Source: Porticoccaceae bacterium (GTDB lineage: Bacteria; Pseudomonadota; Gammaproteobacteria; Pseudomonadales; Porticoccaceae). From it: a stretch of DNA of 7,254 bases. The notes below the pieces were generated by a model. The model was not told the DNA's origin. It saw nothing but the letters and a program-made list of their open reading frames with translations, and made no database searches. The stretch is from assembly GCA_030590275.1 (NCBI GenBank), contig JAUUYV010000084.1, positions 1 to 7,254 on the forward strand. The letters run 5' to 3'. Positions 1-5,909 of the stretch are shown piece by piece; within the stretch, counting starts at the first letter, position 1, and every line of letters starts with the position of its first letter. The translations under genes and the position numbers were made by a program.

Positions 1-969
1 ACGAGCAAGCTTCTCCGCCCTTTTGGTATCAACCTTGCGCTCAACTTCCTCAATGAGTGTTAGTACATCACCCATACCCAATATTCGGGAAGCGATACGA
101 TCCGGGTGAAAGGGTTCCAGCGCATCGGTTTTTTCACCAACACCGAGAAACTTCACGGGTTTGCCCGTAACATGCCGCACAGACAGCGCGGCGCCGCCAC
201 GGGCATCGCCGTCTACCTTGGTTATAATCACCCCCGTTAAGGGCATGGCATCGTCAAACGCTTTCGCCGTATTGACCGCATCCTGACCAATCATGGCATC
301 TATCACAAATAGCGTTTCTACCGGATTCAAGGCTCCACTAAGCGCCTGAATTTCCGCCATCAGCTCATCATCAATATGCAATCGGCCAGCGGTATCGACG
401 ATTAACACATCGGCAAAACCTTTACGTGCTTCTGTAAGGGCGCGTGCAGCAATATCGAGGGGTTTTTCGTCACTGGAGCTAGCACAGAATTCAACACCCA
501 CTTCCGTCGCCAGAGTAGCCAGCTGCTGTATCGCCGCAGGTCGATATACATCGACGCTCACCACCATCACTTTTTTCTTTTCTCTCTCTTTGAGAAAACG
601 AGCCAGCTTGGCAACGGAAGTGGTCTTACCCGCCCCCTGGAGACCTGCCATCAAGATCACAGCCGGTGGTTGCGCCGCCAGATTAAGACCCTCATTGGCA
701 TCCCCCATCAAATGTTCGAGTTCGGTCTGCACCAGTTTCAGGAACTGCTGTCCCGGATTCAGTCCACTCGCCACCTGAGTACCAACTGCACGCTCACGCA
801 CCCGATCGATAAAGGCTTTGGTCACCGACAGAGCAACGTCTGCCTCCAACAAAGCCATACGCACTTCCCGCAGGGTCTCCTGGATATTTTCTTCAGTGAG
901 TGTCGCCTTACCGCTAATTTTACGCAGGCTCTCTGAAAGACGATCGCTCAGATTTTCAAACAATGCCAT
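1..969 (-). CDS. ffh: Signal recognition particle GTPase Ffh, N-terminal 323 codons (3' end outside window)
   Basis: SRP54-type GTPase. With 4.5S RNA it binds signal sequences emerging from the ribosome and, through the receptor FtsY, delivers inner-membrane proteins to the translocon. Reading minus from ATG 969 gives MALFENLSDRLSESLRKISG, typical for Ffh. An N domain of about 88 residues comes first, then the G domain with P-loop GLQGAGKTT (109-117), DVYRPAA (140-146), DTAGR (192-196) and TKVDGDARGGA (250-260), the SRP-GTPase signature set. The frame is still open at base 1, near residue 323. The family is about 450-460 residues, so nearly all of the methionine-rich, RNA- and signal-binding M domain lies outside. 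No in-frame break is seen. The gene diverges from ypjD, an arrangement known for gammaproteobacteria. The Shine-Dalgarno sequence is poor (GGCGGG about 11 nt upstream of the ATG). Identity is certain; only the C-terminus is unseen. Confidence 0.97.
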   Translation of the reverse strand, partial: MALFENLSDRLSESLRKISGKATLTEENIQETLREVRMALLEADVALSVTKAFIDRVRERAVGTQVASGLNPGQQFLKLVQTELEHLMGDANEGLNLAAQPPAVILMAGLQGAGKTTSVAKLARFLKEREKKKVMVVSVDVYRPAAIQQLATLATEVGVEFCASSSDEKPLDIAARALTEARKGFADVLIVDTAGRLHIDDELMAEIQALSGALNPVETLFVIDAMIGQDAVNTAKAFDDAMPLTGVIITKVDGDARGGAALSVRHVTGKPVKFLGVGEKTDALEPFHPDRIASRILGMGDVLTLIEEVERKVDTKRAEKLAR

Positions 970-1011
970 GGGGTCAAACCCGCCGGGTTACCGGAAAATA
1001 GATAAGGTCGC

Positions 1012-1017
1012 ATTATA
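1012..1017 (-). promoter_or_regulatory. Candidate -10 box (TATAAT) for ffh
   Basis: Read on the minus strand this is a perfect TATAAT, placed so that transcription would start near position 1005 and leave a leader of about 35 nt before the ffh ATG at 969. The -35 region at the usual 17-bp spacing reads CGGGAA, a poor match to TTGACA, and there is no TG extension. The call therefore rests on the -10 box and its position in the divergent ffh/ypjD gap. Confidence 0.45.
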
Positions 1018-1251
1018 ACTTAAAGCCATTGACCTTCCCGCACTTTGCCCAACTGCGCGAATATGCCAAACTCCCAAGCCTAATCCCTTATAAGGCAACC
1101 TGTGTGAACAGCTTTATTTCTACGGCTCCTGTTTTTTATTTTTATCGTGACAGGTCTTACACCAGCCGCTTATTCCTTACTCCCCGGCCTTACCACGACA
1201 CATTGGTCACATGGCTCCGTCGGATCGGCACTCATAGTGGTTAGCCCCTGG

Positions 1252-2046
1252 ATGGCCGGGACCATTGCCGTGAGCTGCTACAGTCTGGCTTTTGCTCTCA
1301 AATTAGTTGATTTTTTACGTGCCCATCCAGGGACACTTGCCAGTAAAAACGTTCTCCTTGCCATCGCATTGATGGCCTTGACAGCGCACGCTGCTATCAG
1401 CTGGCAGCAACTTACCGGAGGCCCTGGACTTAACCTCAGCCTGATCCCCTTATCCGTACTAGTTTTTTTAATCATCAACTTAATCGTTGTGCTTAGCGCC
1501 ATCAAAACCCCGATGGAAAACCTTTATCTGGTTCTGTTTCCTGCCACCACAACGATGCTCCTCGTATCATTAATGATTGATCAGGATGGCCGCCAGGTAA
1601 ACTCCATGGCATTCGGCCTCGGGGCACATATCCTGCTATCAATCACCTCCTACAGTTTAATGACCATCGCCGCACTCCAGGCCTTGTTATTAGCCTGGCA
1701 AAACCGCCAACTTCACCACCACCACCCAGGTGGAAGACTAAGAACCTTACCTCCACTGGAAACCATGGAGCAATTACTGTTCCGCTTGCTTATCGTTGGC
1801 TTTGTGCTACTCAGTGGCGGGCTATTATGTGGGGCTTTTTATGTCGACGATTTTTTTGCACAGCATTTAGCCCATAAAACCGTGTTCTCCATCATAGCGT
1901 GGGTAGTCTACGCCATGCTGCTATGGGGACATTACCGTCTAGGCTGGCGCGGGAAGGTAGCCATTTACTGGACTCTCGGTGGATTCTGCGCCCTGATGTT
2001 AGCCTTCTGGGGAACCAAATTCGTACTCGAGGTTGTACTCGTCTGA
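1252..2046 (+). CDS. ypjD: YpjD, CcsA/HemX-like (cytochrome c assembly family) inner-membrane protein
   Basis: Polytopic membrane protein of the CcsA/HemX/YpjD family, related to cytochrome c haem-handling proteins; its own substrate is not established. Hydrophobic segments lie at about residues 3-20, 34-50, 62-83, 90-107, 121-149, 175-196, 207-225 and 237-260. Conserved YpjD features are GAHILLSITSYSLMTIAALQALLLAW-like TM5, a late His-Lys-Thr segment, and the near C-terminal WGHYRLGWRG (about 225-234). The tryptophan-rich WxWD motif of true CcsA/CcmC is absent. Four consecutive His (155-158) sit in a loop where E. coli has lysines. I chose ATG 1252: it gives 264 residues, close to E. coli YpjD (about 263), and CYSLAFALKL aligns with E. 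coli AYSVSLALIV near the N-terminus. The frame is also open to GTG 1147, which would add 35 poorly matching residues; neither start has a clear Shine-Dalgarno. It precedes corB, as in E. coli, and is probably co-transcribed with it. Confidence 0.88.
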   Translation: MAGTIAVSCYSLAFALKLVDFLRAHPGTLASKNVLLAIALMALTAHAAISWQQLTGGPGLNLSLIPLSVLVFLIINLIVVLSAIKTPMENLYLVLFPATTTMLLVSLMIDQDGRQVNSMAFGLGAHILLSITSYSLMTIAALQALLLAWQNRQLHHHHPGGRLRTLPPLETMEQLLFRLLIVGFVLLSGGLLCGAFYVDDFFAQHLAHKTVFSIIAWVVYAMLLWGHYRLGWRGKVAIYWTLGGFCALMLAFWGTKFVLEVVLV

Positions 2047-2136
2047 ATGAAAGTATTGCTCTCGGGGATTTGCCTCTCGACAAGTTCTCATTCATCATTA
2101 GATACTCCAAATCATGAGAGAACTCTCACGCCTTGA
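2047..2136 (+). other. 29-codon open frame bridging the ypjD-corB gap (possible coupling/leader peptide)
   Basis: An ATG directly follows the ypjD stop (TGA-ATG, 2044-2049) and opens a 29-codon frame, starting MKVLLSGICL. Its TGA stop (2134-2136) overlaps the TTG start of corB as TTGA. It fills the whole spacer and could carry ribosomes from ypjD to the weak TTG start of corB. There is no strong ribosome site of its own (a GAGG lies about 14 nt upstream), and it is in the same frame as ypjD, so chance is quite possible. Not claimed as a proven gene. Confidence 0.25.
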
Positions 2137-3419
2137 ATGACGCCCCCTTGTGGCTGCTAGGCACCATACTCATCTGCCTTTTGTTTGTCTCGGCATTCTT
2201 CTCCGGCTCGGAAACTGGAATGATGTCGCTCAACCGTTACCGGCTGCGCCACCTCGCCAAAAGACACGCCGGCGCGCGGCGAGCTAAACGCTTACTCGAT
2301 CGGCCTGATCGTCTAATTGGCACCATATTAATTGGCAATAATGCAGCTAATATTTTAGCGTCCATCATCGCTGGAATTATTTGTATCCGCGTATTTGGTC
2401 CAGAAATAGGTATCGTGGTTGCCACCATAAGTCTGACACTCACCATGCTGATCTTCTCCGAAGTAACACCCAAAACTATCGCTGCTCTATACCCGGAAAG
2501 AGTGGCATTTTCCACTAGCCACATTCTCAAGCCTCTGCTCAAACTCCTCTATCCTCTAGTTGTTGTGGTGAATTATTTCTCCAACCTGCTGATACGTTCG
2601 TTCGGTTTACACCCCAATGCACGACGGGATGACGCTCTGACTCGGGAAGAATTGCGCTCCGTAGTATTTGAATCAACCGGCAAAACCATCTCCGAAGACC
2701 ACCAGGATATGCTGGTTAGCATCCTCGATCTGGAAACGGTGAGTGTCGATGATATCAAGGTACCCAAAAACGAAATCTATGGGCTGGATCTGGATGACGA
2801 TGTGGACATTTTACTGGATCGCATCATCTCCTCCGAGCATACACGGCTACCGGTGTATACAGGCGACATCAATCAGGTAGTGGGCTTTCTGCACTTGCGG
2901 AGCATGAGTCGTCTGCTGCGGGGTGGGGCTCAAACCCTGACCAAAGAGGCGATTAAACGCTTTACCCGGGAGCCCTATTTTGTGCCCGAAGGCACTCCAC
3001 TCAGCACTCAGCTAATTAACTTTCGTAAGATTCGTCAGCGCCTGGCCATGGTCGTCGATGAATACGGGGACATTACCGGACTAGTAACACTGGAGGACTT
3101 GCTGGAGGAAATTGTTGGCGAATTCACTACCAATCTAGACGATGACGAAGAAGAAATCAAAATCCAGGCTGACGGCAGCTTTCTAATCGAGGGAGGGGCG
3201 ACCGTCCGCGACATTAACAAGATCACCAGCTGGAAATTACCGGTGAAAGGGCCTAAGACTCTCAATGGGCTGGTGCTGGAGGCGCTTGAGCACTTTCCGG
3301 AAGGCAATGTGAGTGTCGATTTAGACGGCTATCGCTTTGAGACCGTCAAGCTTAAAGGCAAGATGATCGACCAGGTTAGAGTCTGGCGCGTTGGACCAGT
3401 TGAACAAACCGAGGATTAA
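2133..3419 (+). CDS. corB: CorB/YfjD, CNNM-CBS-CorC family Mg2+/Co2+ transport protein
   Basis: Membrane protein of the HlyC/CorC (CNNM) family, implicated in Mg2+ and Co2+ transport; E. coli YfjD/CorB is the closest match I recognise. The CNNM (DUF21) domain fills about residues 5-195, with FSGSETGMM (23-31), IGNNAANILAS (67-77) and SEVTPKTIAALYPE (109-122), the cation-site motifs of the family. Two CBS domains follow: about 205-265 (with HTRLPVYTGDINQVVGFLHL) and 270-330 (with VVDEYGDITGLVTLEDLLEEIVGEF), expected to bind ATP-Mg. An acidic linker (DDDEEE, 336-341) leads to the C-terminal CorC_HlyC domain (about 345-418). The length of 428 matches E. coli YfjD. The start is TTG 2133: an in-frame TGA at 2115-2117 prevents extension, and SGSE then lies 23 residues in, as in E. 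coli. The only ribosome-site-like element is GAGAG 12 nt upstream, inside GAGAGAACTCTC (2116-2127). No clear terminator follows. Confidence 0.96.
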   Translation: MNDAPLWLLGTILICLLFVSAFFSGSETGMMSLNRYRLRHLAKRHAGARRAKRLLDRPDRLIGTILIGNNAANILASIIAGIICIRVFGPEIGIVVATISLTLTMLIFSEVTPKTIAALYPERVAFSTSHILKPLLKLLYPLVVVVNYFSNLLIRSFGLHPNARRDDALTREELRSVVFESTGKTISEDHQDMLVSILDLETVSVDDIKVPKNEIYGLDLDDDVDILLDRIISSEHTRLPVYTGDINQVVGFLHLRSMSRLLRGGAQTLTKEAIKRFTREPYFVPEGTPLSTQLINFRKIRQRLAMVVDEYGDITGLVTLEDLLEEIVGEFTTNLDDDEEEIKIQADGSFLIEGGATVRDINKITSWKLPVKGPKTLNGLVLEALEHFPEGNVSVDLDGYRFETVKLKGKMIDQVRVWRVGPVEQTED

Positions 3420-3461
3420 ACCCGACTACTGAAAAACAGCTCGTAAAAAAATCAATGTACT

Positions 3462-3680
3462 TCAAGCGAAAGGGTTGTTTTTTCGGCTTCGCGCTCCCGT
3501 ATTTAATAGCACCTCGCGGCGCTCGTAGTCATTCATACCAACCCAGCTAGCAATTTCTTCAGCACTTCGGTAACAGCCAATACAAATATCATGACTGTCG
3601 AGAGCACACACTGATACACAGGGGGACCCTACCTGCTGGGAGATCAACTCGCTTTCCACACCGTCTCGGCAACGACTCAT
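3462..3680 (-). CDS. DUF1289 family four-cysteine small protein
   Basis: A 72-residue protein of the DUF1289 family (E. coli YdhL-like). The family core is plain: SPCVSVCALD (19-28), then CIGCYRS (33-39), EEIASWVGM (41-49) and the downstream YERREVL segment (52-58). Cys21, Cys25, Cys33 and Cys36 form a CxxxC...CxxC set that suggests metal binding, probably zinc or an Fe-S centre; this is inference, as the function is unknown. Start ATG 3680 is the only usable in-frame start, since a TAG lies 33 nt upstream. A run of five G about 15 nt upstream is a distant Shine-Dalgarno at best. It lies 79 bp downstream of the gamma-carbonic-anhydrase-like gene in the same orientation and is probably the last gene of that unit. 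Its 3' end faces corB across 42 bp with no obvious bidirectional terminator. Confidence 0.9.
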   Translation of the reverse strand: MSRCRDGVESELISQQVGSPCVSVCALDSHDICIGCYRSAEEIASWVGMNDYERREVLLNTGARSRKNNPFA

Positions 3681-3732
3681 GCGGCTACCATCAAACCCCC
3701 GGCCTTTTGGCTAAGCCTAATCCCTTGATATT

Positions 3733-3754
3733 AAAACCTGTCTCTTCTGCCAGG
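3733..3754 (-). terminator. Weak candidate terminator/attenuator after the gamma-CA-like gene
   Basis: On the minus strand CCTGGC and GACAGG pair over a 6-nt loop with one G-A mismatch and are followed at once by TTTTAAT. The position, six bases past the stop of the hexapeptide-repeat gene, suits partial termination before the DUF1289 gene. The stem is short and the T tract only four long, so this is a weak call. Confidence 0.25.
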
Positions 3755-3759
3755 CATCT

Positions 3760-4281
3760 TTAACCCACCTGTTTCAGTGTTTTTGCAAAAATTGCCGCCT
3801 TTTCACTATAAACCCGGGCGGACTCAGTGAGTGTAGCTATTACCCTGGCATCAAGGGTTCGAACCACTTTTGCTGGGGTACCCAGGACCATGGAATTATC
3901 GGGAATCTCCATACCCTCAGGCACCAGAGCATTCGCCCCGACCAGGCAGTTACGACCAATCCGGGCCTTATTGAGCACTACGGCATTAATGCCTATCAGA
4001 GAGTTATCCCCAATGGTACAACCGTGAACCATGGCACAGTGGCCTATGGTGACATTCTCACCAATACTGGCCTGAATACCGGGATCCGTATGCAAAACCG
4101 CATTATCCTGCACATTGGTGCCCGCACCAATAGTGATAAGGTCGGTATCACCACGAAGAACCGCGTTAAACCAAACGCTGGCACCATTTCCTATGACCAC
4201 TCTACCGATCACATCAGCACTTGGCGCTATAAAAACGTCCTCGCCAATTTCCGGTGTGTACTGATCGAAAGTGTAAATCAC
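3760..4281 (-). CDS. Gamma-carbonic anhydrase-like hexapeptide-repeat protein (YrdA/PaaY type)
   Basis: Left-handed parallel beta-helix protein of 173 residues, the usual length of YrdA/PaaY-type gamma-carbonic-anhydrase-like proteins, which act as trimers. Repeated [IV]-G-x-x hexapeptides run from about residue 17 to 135 (ADVIGRVVIGNGASVW, VTIGHCAMVHGCTIGDNSLIGINAVV). His64 (AVLHTD), His81 (IGHCAM) and His86 (VHGC) match the three zinc/iron ligands of the family, and RGD at 43-45 is the conserved Arg-Gly-Asp turn. A C-terminal helix (about 143-171) packs on the helix face. Whether it hydrates CO2 is unknown: many relatives lack the proton-shuttle acidic loop of archaeal Cam, and I see no such insertion here; some act as thioesterases. 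The start is GTG 4281, fixed by a strong ribosome site. It lies 71 bp downstream of nudL in the same orientation. Confidence 0.93.
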   Translation of the reverse strand: MIYTFDQYTPEIGEDVFIAPSADVIGRVVIGNGASVWFNAVLRGDTDLITIGAGTNVQDNAVLHTDPGIQASIGENVTIGHCAMVHGCTIGDNSLIGINAVVLNKARIGRNCLVGANALVPEGMEIPDNSMVLGTPAKVVRTLDARVIATLTESARVYSEKAAIFAKTLKQVG

Positions 4282-4287
4282 GACTTG

Positions 4288-4293
4288 CTCCTC
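4288..4293 (-). promoter_or_regulatory. Shine-Dalgarno GAGGAG fixing a GTG start
   Basis: GAGGAG (within TGAGGAG) lies six bases (CAAGTC) upstream of GTG 4281 on the minus strand. The match and spacing are near ideal, which makes GTG 4281 the start of the hexapeptide-repeat gene. It is the best ribosome binding site I found in the window. Confidence 0.85.
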
Positions 4294-4352
4294 ATATTGT
4301 CGTTAGACCTCTTGACCATTGGCAGTCTTATACCTCCGACTGTTGGCAACCT

Positions 4353-4988
4353 TTAGCTCCAGTCATCCTCGTTGATCAAGCGATCCCATAAGGCCTCGGG
4401 CAGCGCCTCTCGCTGGTAATCCAGTGTTAGACCAGCATCGAGGCTTCTATTTAAAAACTGCACCAACACTATCAGGGTAAACCCCCAAATGGTAAAGCCC
4501 TTATATTGGTAACAGGGCATAGGATAACGCCCTTCTTTCATATCGACCTCGCTGCTGACCAGGTTTTCCCGTGCCAACAGGTACTCAAGCGGCACCCGAA
4601 AAACCGCGTCGAGCTCACCTGGCTCATGACGCAAATCCACATCGTAAGAAATAAAGCCAACGTAGGGCGTCACTGGTATACCATAGCGAGTCGAACGCCG
4701 AGGCATGCGAGCAACGACTTCTACAGCCCCCTGGGGCAGGCTCACCTCTTCTTCGCTTTCCCGCAAAGCCGTGTGCAACAAACTGCGGTCACTGGATTCC
4801 CACATCCCACCGGGAAATGCCACTTCTCCACCGTGTTGATTGAGATGTTTGGCGCGTTTTATAAAAACCAGTTTCGGCGCGAGCTCACGGGTCAAAGCCA
4901 GTAATACCGCCGCTTCCCTTGCTTCTCCGGCGGGCTGCACAGGTTCTGGTGGGTGAGCGCACAATTTCGATGTAATCTGGGTTAAAAT
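4353..4988 (-). CDS. nudL: NudL-type CoA pyrophosphatase (Nudix hydrolase); start uncertain
   Basis: Nudix hydrolase of the CoA diphosphatase subfamily (E. coli NudL/YeaB), which splits CoA into 4'-phosphopantetheine and 3',5'-ADP. Numbered from TTG 4964 (203 residues), the CoA-specific motif plus Nudix box run from about 40 to 75: HLNQHGGEVAFPGG, then SLLHTALRESEEEVSL, with REx2EE at 68-73 as Mg2+ ligands. The box's usual Gly is Ser; E. coli NudL also departs there (EEVA). PVTPYVGFI (97-105) and AVFRVPLEYLL (120-130) are further family blocks. No ATG is available. TTG 4964 has no ribosome site and cuts the N-terminal helix seen in relatives. Upstream the frame stays open to a TAG at 4995-4997, and ATT 4988, with AGGT eight bases before it, would restore eight residues (start I/M-LTQITSKL). 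I give that longer extent; the minimum is 4964. First gene of a likely three-gene unit. Confidence 0.9.
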   Translation of the reverse strand: MLTQITSKLCAHPPEPVQPAGEAREAAVLLALTRELAPKLVFIKRAKHLNQHGGEVAFPGGMWESSDRSLLHTALRESEEEVSLPQGAVEVVARMPRRSTRYGIPVTPYVGFISYDVDLRHEPGELDAVFRVPLEYLLARENLVSSEVDMKEGRYPMPCYQYKGFTIWGFTLIVLVQFLNRSLDAGLTLDYQREALPEALWDRLINEDDWS

Positions 4989-5341
4989 GGGCGTCTACCT
5001 GCGGTTAAAACTGCTTCAGTATTAAGCAACTGATCCGGTTTGGTTTATGTTCGTTAATTACTTTGCCAAATTGTACTACACGGTTCTCAGGAATCATGCA
5101 GCTCTCGATAAAGCCCCGCAGCCTGTTTTCAAACCAAGAATAGTCGTTATTTTGCTACTGAAGTATAAACCCCACACCTCTGTACCGATAAGTGAACACC
5201 TCGACAGGTATCTAGAAGTATCTGTTCCGTGCTGCTTATGCTTTCCGGTAAGAGTCCTCAACTCGTCATGCTTACTGGTAAGAGCCCTCACCTCGGTACA
5301 CGCTGCAAGTAATCGATGGACTCCCGAGCTGAACCAATATT
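4989..5341. other. Divergent intergenic region without a supported gene
   Basis: About 350 bp separate nudL (minus) from the zinc-ribbon Nudix gene (plus), so promoters for both should lie here. The only visible minus-strand candidate is TTGGCA (5064-5069) with TAAACC 16 bp on, which is weak; I see no good plus-strand promoter. A small inverted repeat, TGCTT-7 nt-AAGCA, occupies 5012-5028. The right half holds the degenerate 30-bp repeat. Open frames on either strand have no recognisable protein features. Confidence 0.6.
5156..5299. repeat. Degenerate tandem repeat, about 30-bp unit
   Basis: Two adjacent 30-bp units, 5238-5267 and 5268-5297, agree at 24 of 30 positions and share GGTAAGAG, CCTCA and CTCG. 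Decayed relatives lie upstream: 5183-5205 (GATAAGTG ... ACACCTCGAC) and 5156-5185 (TACTGAAGTA ... CACCTCTGTAC). Each carries a small dyad at the same place: CTTAC-TG-GTAAG at 5271-5282, CTTTCCGGTAAG at 5241-5252 and TACT-GA-AGTA at 5156-5165. It ends about 40 bp before the ATG of the Nudix gene at 5342. Whether it is an operator array or decayed minisatellite DNA cannot be told from one sequence. Confidence 0.6.
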
Positions 5342-5875
5342 ATGAATTTTTGTAGCTCCTGCGGCAATGTGGTCACCATGAGAATCCCCTCCGGGGATGA
5401 TCGAGATCGGCATATTTGCGACCATTGCGACACCATACACTACCAGAACCCCTGCATTATTGCCGGTTGTGTACCGGTCTATGACGACCGTGTATTGCTT
5501 TGCAAGCGTGCAATTGCACCGCGCTATGGATATTGGACCCTGCCTGCCGGTTTCATGGAAAATGGTGAAACAACAGTAGAAGGCGCGTTACGAGAGTGCT
5601 GGGAAGAAGCCAACGCCAAAATCAGCCAGCCCAAACTTTATGCAATGGTCGATATCCCACACATCAACCAGGTTTATATCTTTTTCCGAGGCGTACTGGA
5701 AACACTGGATTTTTCACCGGGAATTGAATCTCTCGAAGTAGAGCTATTCGAGGAAAAGAACATCCCCTGGGACGACATTGCCTTTCCATCGGTTAAAACA
5801 ACCTTGAAACACTTTTTTAACGACCGTAAAACTGGGACCTACCCAGTTCGCACCGACACTGTTCGCCGCGGATAA
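5342..5875 (+). CDS. Nudix hydrolase with N-terminal zinc ribbon
   Basis: A 177-residue Nudix enzyme with an N-terminal zinc ribbon (Nudix_N_2 type): NFCSSCG (2-8) and HICDHCDTIHYQNP (24-37), ligands Cys4, Cys7, Cys26 and Cys29. The Nudix box spans residues 70-92: Gly70, Glu76, then RECWEE (84-89), whose glutamates bind Mg2+. The box's final Gly is Asn91, as in related proteins with EEAxA endings. GYWTLPAGFMENGET (63-77) is very close to Pseudomonas orthologues. Relatives are annotated as ADP-ribose, FAD or NADH pyrophosphatase-like; the substrate here cannot be assigned, and NudC itself is longer. ATG 5342 gives the family start MNFC; the ribosome site is weak (GAGCTGAA about 8 nt upstream). 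It diverges from nudL, and its 3' end faces pgeF across 34 bp with no visible terminator. Confidence 0.93.
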   Translation: MNFCSSCGNVVTMRIPSGDDRDRHICDHCDTIHYQNPCIIAGCVPVYDDRVLLCKRAIAPRYGYWTLPAGFMENGETTVEGALRECWEEANAKISQPKLYAMVDIPHINQVYIFFRGVLETLDFSPGIESLEVELFEEKNIPWDDIAFPSVKTTLKHFFNDRKTGTYPVRTDTVRRG

Positions 5876-5909
5876 AACCTCAACCACAGCCCTCGCTAGT
5901 TCCCGCGCC

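Noticed and set aside
1147..1251. 35-residue N-terminal extension of YpjD from GTG 1147
   Set aside because: The segment does not look like the family, has no ribosome site, and makes the protein longer than E. coli YpjD; ATG 1252 aligns almost exactly. It cannot be fully excluded.
3420..3500. Possible bidirectional terminator between corB and the DUF1289 gene
   Set aside because: The only pairing found (GCGAA/TTCGC around 3466-3492) has a 17-nt loop and no T tract at the right distance.
4024..4356. 110-codon plus-strand frame opposite the gamma-CA-like gene
   Set aside because: Antisense shadow of a clear beta-helix gene; no features of its own.
4506..4904. 132-codon plus-strand frame opposite nudL
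   Set aside because: Shadow of the Nudix CDS on the other strand, whose family motifs are unmistakable.
5094..5291. 65-codon minus-strand frame containing a 10-residue internal repeat (RALTSKHDE / RTLTGKHKQ)
   Set aside because: The protein repeat is only the 30-bp DNA repeat read in frame. There is no homology I recognise and no initiation signal.
5047..5355. 102-codon plus-strand open frame before the zinc-ribbon Nudix gene
   Set aside because: It has no recognisable domain, no ribosome site, overlaps the Nudix start, and much of it is the tandem repeat; best seen as non-coding.
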